Of a DNA stretch of 8,684 bases, positions 6,568 to 8,684 are shown piece after piece. Position 1 is the first letter of the stretch. Each line of letters begins with the position of its first letter. Below the pieces are notes generated by a model. It did no database searches and was not told where the DNA came from. It saw only the letters and a program-made list of their open reading frames with translations. The translations under genes were made by a program, and so were the position numbers. Source of the DNA: Candidatus Aegiribacteria sp. (lineage in GTDB: Bacteria > Fermentibacterota > Fermentibacteria > Fermentibacterales > JCC-6); contig JAUVUL010000041.1 in the NCBI GenBank assembly GCA_030600975.1, forward strand, positions 1 to 8,684, in the 5' to 3' direction.

Positions 6568-7098
6568 ATGGCAGCAATTGGTTTAATTATTCTGGTGTGT
6601 GCTATCATGGGTTTACCTGTTGAAGAAACCGGTTGTATTTCCGGTAGATACTGGAGACGGGGCGAGCAGAAATTCGAGTATTCGGTTACCCTTGAGCCCG
6701 GTGGAGTTACGGTGGAAGCTGATTCAAACGGGGTCTATTGCTTTCCCGGACTTTCTCCAGGTTACTATAGTGTTTCTCTGTATCCTGACTCCGTGGAAGT
6801 TGTAGCAGGAGAAACGACCTTCGCGGATTATGCTAATAACAGTGGTTATGACTCGTGGGAGGAATTCATAGAGAACTACCAGTACGAGCTTTTCTTCAGG
6901 ATAGATTCTACAGAAGATTTCTCAACAAATGGTTTTATAATTTCAGGGCTCCTGACATCGCGTAGAATACAATACAACTCATTCAGCATTGAAGACAATA
7001 CGAAGATCAGTGCCGGGGTAACAGATTTCTTCCGAGTTCACTATCTCACAAAGGGCCTTGAGAGCTTTATTGTGCCTTCTGCTTGCCATGCCGTGTAA
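6568..7098 (+). CDS. Exported protein with carboxypeptidase-regulatory-like domain; C-terminus probably replaced at a transposon junction
   Basis: The start is well supported by AGGAGG and a good promoter. Residues 1-17 are hydrophobic (M-A-A-I-G-L-I-I-L-V-C-A-I-M) and look like a signal peptide or anchor, though without the usual basic N-region. Residues about 22-80 follow the carboxypeptidase-regulatory-like pattern of a beta-sandwich module: G-C-I-S-G-R, then a variable strand, D-S-N-G-V-Y-C-F-P-G-L and S-P-G-Y-Y-S-V-S-L. Such modules are common in secreted surface or TonB-associated proteins and have no catalytic role of their own. The frame stays open into the antisense of the transposase C-terminus, so residues after about 137 (position 6978 onward) are probably not native. 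The original gene likely continued further. The product is probably a truncated chimera; whether it is made is unknown. Confidence 0.6.
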   Translation: MAAIGLIILVCAIMGLPVEETGCISGRYWRRGEQKFEYSVTLEPGGVTVEADSNGVYCFPGLSPGYYSVSLYPDSVEVVAGETTFADYANNSGYDSWEEFIENYQYELFFRIDSTEDFSTNGFIISGLLTSRRIQYNSFSIEDNTKISAGVTDFFRVHYLTKGLESFIVPSACHAV

Positions 7099-8526
7099 GC
7101 GCACAACCAGGCACTGACCCTCTTTATCAGGTACAATATCCGCAGGCAACTGGAATAGAGTCTTGAGGAACTTGCGCCCTTCGTCTTCATGACGGGCATA
7201 GAAGGGTCTTATCACATTCACGAGTTCTGTCTCCGCGCGATACGCGACCATCTTGATCGCGTCAGTGAGTACTTTGCGTTCCCGCTCCTGTGCAACGATC
7301 TTTTTACCGACCGGGAAATCCTTAACTGCTACCCGCCTGGGAAAACCTTTGATAATTGTTTTGAGCTCACTACACTGTTGCTCAAGAGCTTTAATCTCAT
7401 CCTCCAGTTTCTTCTGAATCTCATTACTCAGATTGTTCCGTGAGTTCTCCAGAACCTGTTTTCCATACTGTTTCCGCAGTTTCCCGAGATCATTGTTAAG
7501 CTTGCGAAGCTTCTTATCAAGCTTCTTCCTTTCAGGATTCAGTATCAACTGCTCAGGATCAACAGGTTCAATATCATATGTCCAGAGATGATCCAGGTTG
7601 AATTCATGCCGCATGTATCTGAAGAAGTTCTCCTGACGCCACCGCGCAAACATCCGCTCAGCCACTTCCTTTATCTCAATATCCTGCCGGGTTGTCATCA
7701 CCGAAGTCTGGTGACCACTGTCACAAAGGCGTCGAACCTCACGCATCCAGAACTTCTTACCAAGAAGTATGGATCGCTGACCCAGTCTGTAGGTAACCTC
7801 TTTACCTGATGCCTTCATCTTCACATCAGTGAAGCAGTAATCGGGCCAGTCATCATACTTCCCCTTGCGATAGGTTAGTACATCGAACCCCTCCCCGTAC
7901 CACTTCTCGAAAATTGTGGGACTCCAGCCCTCACGGTTTAATCTCATCGTGACACGGCGGGAATTTCCAACCAGCGTGCGGACCTCCGGCAGTATCTTCT
8001 CATCCATCATGGACAAAAGACCGTCGTTGACCGGAGCGGTCACATGGAACAGCGGATCTGAATTGCGATCATTCACCCATATATCCGTGGTGGCAGGCAT
8101 ACAAAGACGGCGACGAGGAACGAATGTTTTCGGCAGTATGTGCTTCCTGCCGTGATACGGACGGACATGACCGTCCACATACAGATAACCCAACCTGTCA
8201 GGATCATCTTCCACCCAGTGACGGGTTAGCTCGGAAGCATACTCAGAAGCCAAGCCCCGTTCACCCATCTCCCTGAGTTTTCTGCGAATCGTTTTAACCT
8301 CAGGAGCACGGTCAAGCCCGAGTATCAATCCAAGTTCTCCCGGTGCGTAACCACTCAACTGCTCCGCAGTTCTTATCCGCAACAGTGCCATGAATCCCAA
8401 CATCAGAAGTGTCGAGCGGAGACCAAAATAACCGTTGCTGAGACTGCCATATACCTTCCTGCCGACATCAAGTAATCCCTGACCCAGCAAGGCTGACAAC
8501 CCAAGCAGTACTCCCGCCATCGGCAC
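6979..8526 (-). CDS. DDE-type transposase, N-terminally truncated and probably inactive
   Basis: The frame gives 515 residues from a GTG at 8526 (an ATG follows at 8520) and stays open upstream to a stop at 8602-8604. The upstream residues also look coding (a E-A-E-P-Q-F then V-P-M-A-G-V-L-L run), suggesting the real start and N-terminal region are lost. It fits a large DDE transposase family with first Asp118 in Y-V-D-G-H-V-R-P-Y-H-G, a region R-L-N-R-E-G-W-S (195-202) where I recall F-D-R-E-G in relatives, and the Glu299 motif W-R-Q-E-N-F-F. Residues about 330-390 form a charged coiled coil, and the C-terminal Y-P-G-T-D-L segment ends normally before the stop. Asn197 (codon AAC at 7938-7936) in the second acidic position would abolish metal binding. 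The IS family name is not certain from sequence alone. Confidence 0.75.
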   Translation of the reverse strand: MPMAGVLLGLSALLGQGLLDVGRKVYGSLSNGYFGLRSTLLMLGFMALLRIRTAEQLSGYAPGELGLILGLDRAPEVKTIRRKLREMGERGLASEYASELTRHWVEDDPDRLGYLYVDGHVRPYHGRKHILPKTFVPRRRLCMPATTDIWVNDRNSDPLFHVTAPVNDGLLSMMDEKILPEVRTLVGNSRRVTMRLNREGWSPTIFEKWYGEGFDVLTYRKGKYDDWPDYCFTDVKMKASGKEVTYRLGQRSILLGKKFWMREVRRLCDSGHQTSVMTTRQDIEIKEVAERMFARWRQENFFRYMRHEFNLDHLWTYDIEPVDPEQLILNPERKKLDKKLRKLNNDLGKLRKQYGKQVLENSRNNLSNEIQKKLEDEIKALEQQCSELKTIIKGFPRRVAVKDFPVGKKIVAQERERKVLTDAIKMVAYRAETELVNVIRPFYARHEDEGRKFLKTLFQLPADIVPDKEGQCLVVRLHGMASRRHNKALKALCEIVNSEEICYPGTDLRIVFNAE

Positions 8527-8601
8527 TGCTTCTGCAGCAGCAAACTGTGGCTCCGCTTCACTGATCTTGCCTAAACTGGCCAGTACTGTTGTTGCCGGAA
8601 C
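6979..8601 (-). mobile_element. Remnant insertion sequence carrying the transposase
   Basis: The limits are minimum bounds set by the transposase frame. The left boundary probably lies between about 6900 and 6978, the right one between about 8565 and 8610. I could not find matching terminal inverted repeats or a target-site duplication. That agrees with loss of the right end, where the transposase N-terminus is missing. Confidence 0.5.
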
Positions 8602-8684
8602 TTACGAAGATGGCGGGGCTGATGGAGAGATCGGAGTCCTTGTCATAGCACATGGAAGCCCGAGCGAGAGCTGGTGCAGCCCTG
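8579..8684 (+). pseudogene. Partial frame resembling the N-terminus of a CbiX-like chelatase (5' end lost, runs off right edge)
   Basis: A plus-strand frame reads A-S-T-V-V-A-G-T-Y-E-D, then G-E-I-G-V-L-V-I-A-H-G-S-P-S-E-S-W to the edge. The V-L-V-I-A-H-G-S motif is like the first strand and metal-binding His of sirohydrochlorin/cobalt chelatases (CbiX type). The preceding A-S-T-V-V-A could be the end of a signal peptide. There is no start codon or ribosome site between the transposase and this segment. The 5' end therefore seems cut off by the transposon remnant. Only about 35 residues are visible, so the family call is tentative. Confidence 0.35.

Overview
The window looks like chromosomal DNA of an uncultured bacterium of moderate GC content. 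The dense operons, clear Shine-Dalgarno sites, sigma70-like promoters and a lipoprotein signal support a bacterium. The lineage cannot be fixed from the sequence alone; an FCB-group or similar candidate phylum is only a guess. No phage, CRISPR array, rRNA or tRNA was seen.

Positions 1-3749 hold a compact minus-strand operon read from right to left: a phosphate acetyl/butyryltransferase family protein (ptb-like), ribose-5-phosphate isomerase B (rpiB), a non-hydrolysing UDP-GlcNAc 2-epimerase (wecB-like), and a lipoprotein with a C-terminal transglutaminase-like domain that runs off the left edge. Gaps are 5 and 17 bases, and the last pair overlaps by 4 bases, so co-transcription is very likely. 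The three enzymes are cytosolic and act on acyl-phosphates, pentose phosphates and nucleotide sugars. The fourth protein is exported and membrane-anchored.

Positions 3750-3985 form a divergent promoter region. The best -35 elements of the two directions overlap almost exactly. To the right (3986-6149) a two-gene plus-strand operon encodes an L-lysine 6-aminotransferase (lat-like) and a class II aldolase of the rhamnulose-1-phosphate aldolase type. No dehydrogenase for the aminotransferase product is present, so the pathway is open.

Positions 6150-8684 are accessory in character. A gene-poor stretch of about 400 bases leads to a well-promoted small exported protein with a carboxypeptidase-regulatory-like (beta-sandwich) domain. 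Its natural C-terminus appears to be replaced by a minus-strand DDE-type transposase. That transposase appears to lack its N-terminal part, and the second catalytic aspartate position reads asparagine. On the far side, a plus-strand reading frame resembling the start of a CbiX-like chelatase enters without a start codon. The right end therefore looks like a degraded insertion that damaged the genes on both sides, or a misassembly at a repeat.

I found no convincing new multi-gene defence or mobile system. The most interesting points are the lysine aminotransferase/aldolase pair, the epimerase/transglutaminase-lipoprotein coupling, the shared divergent promoter and the decayed transposon junctions.
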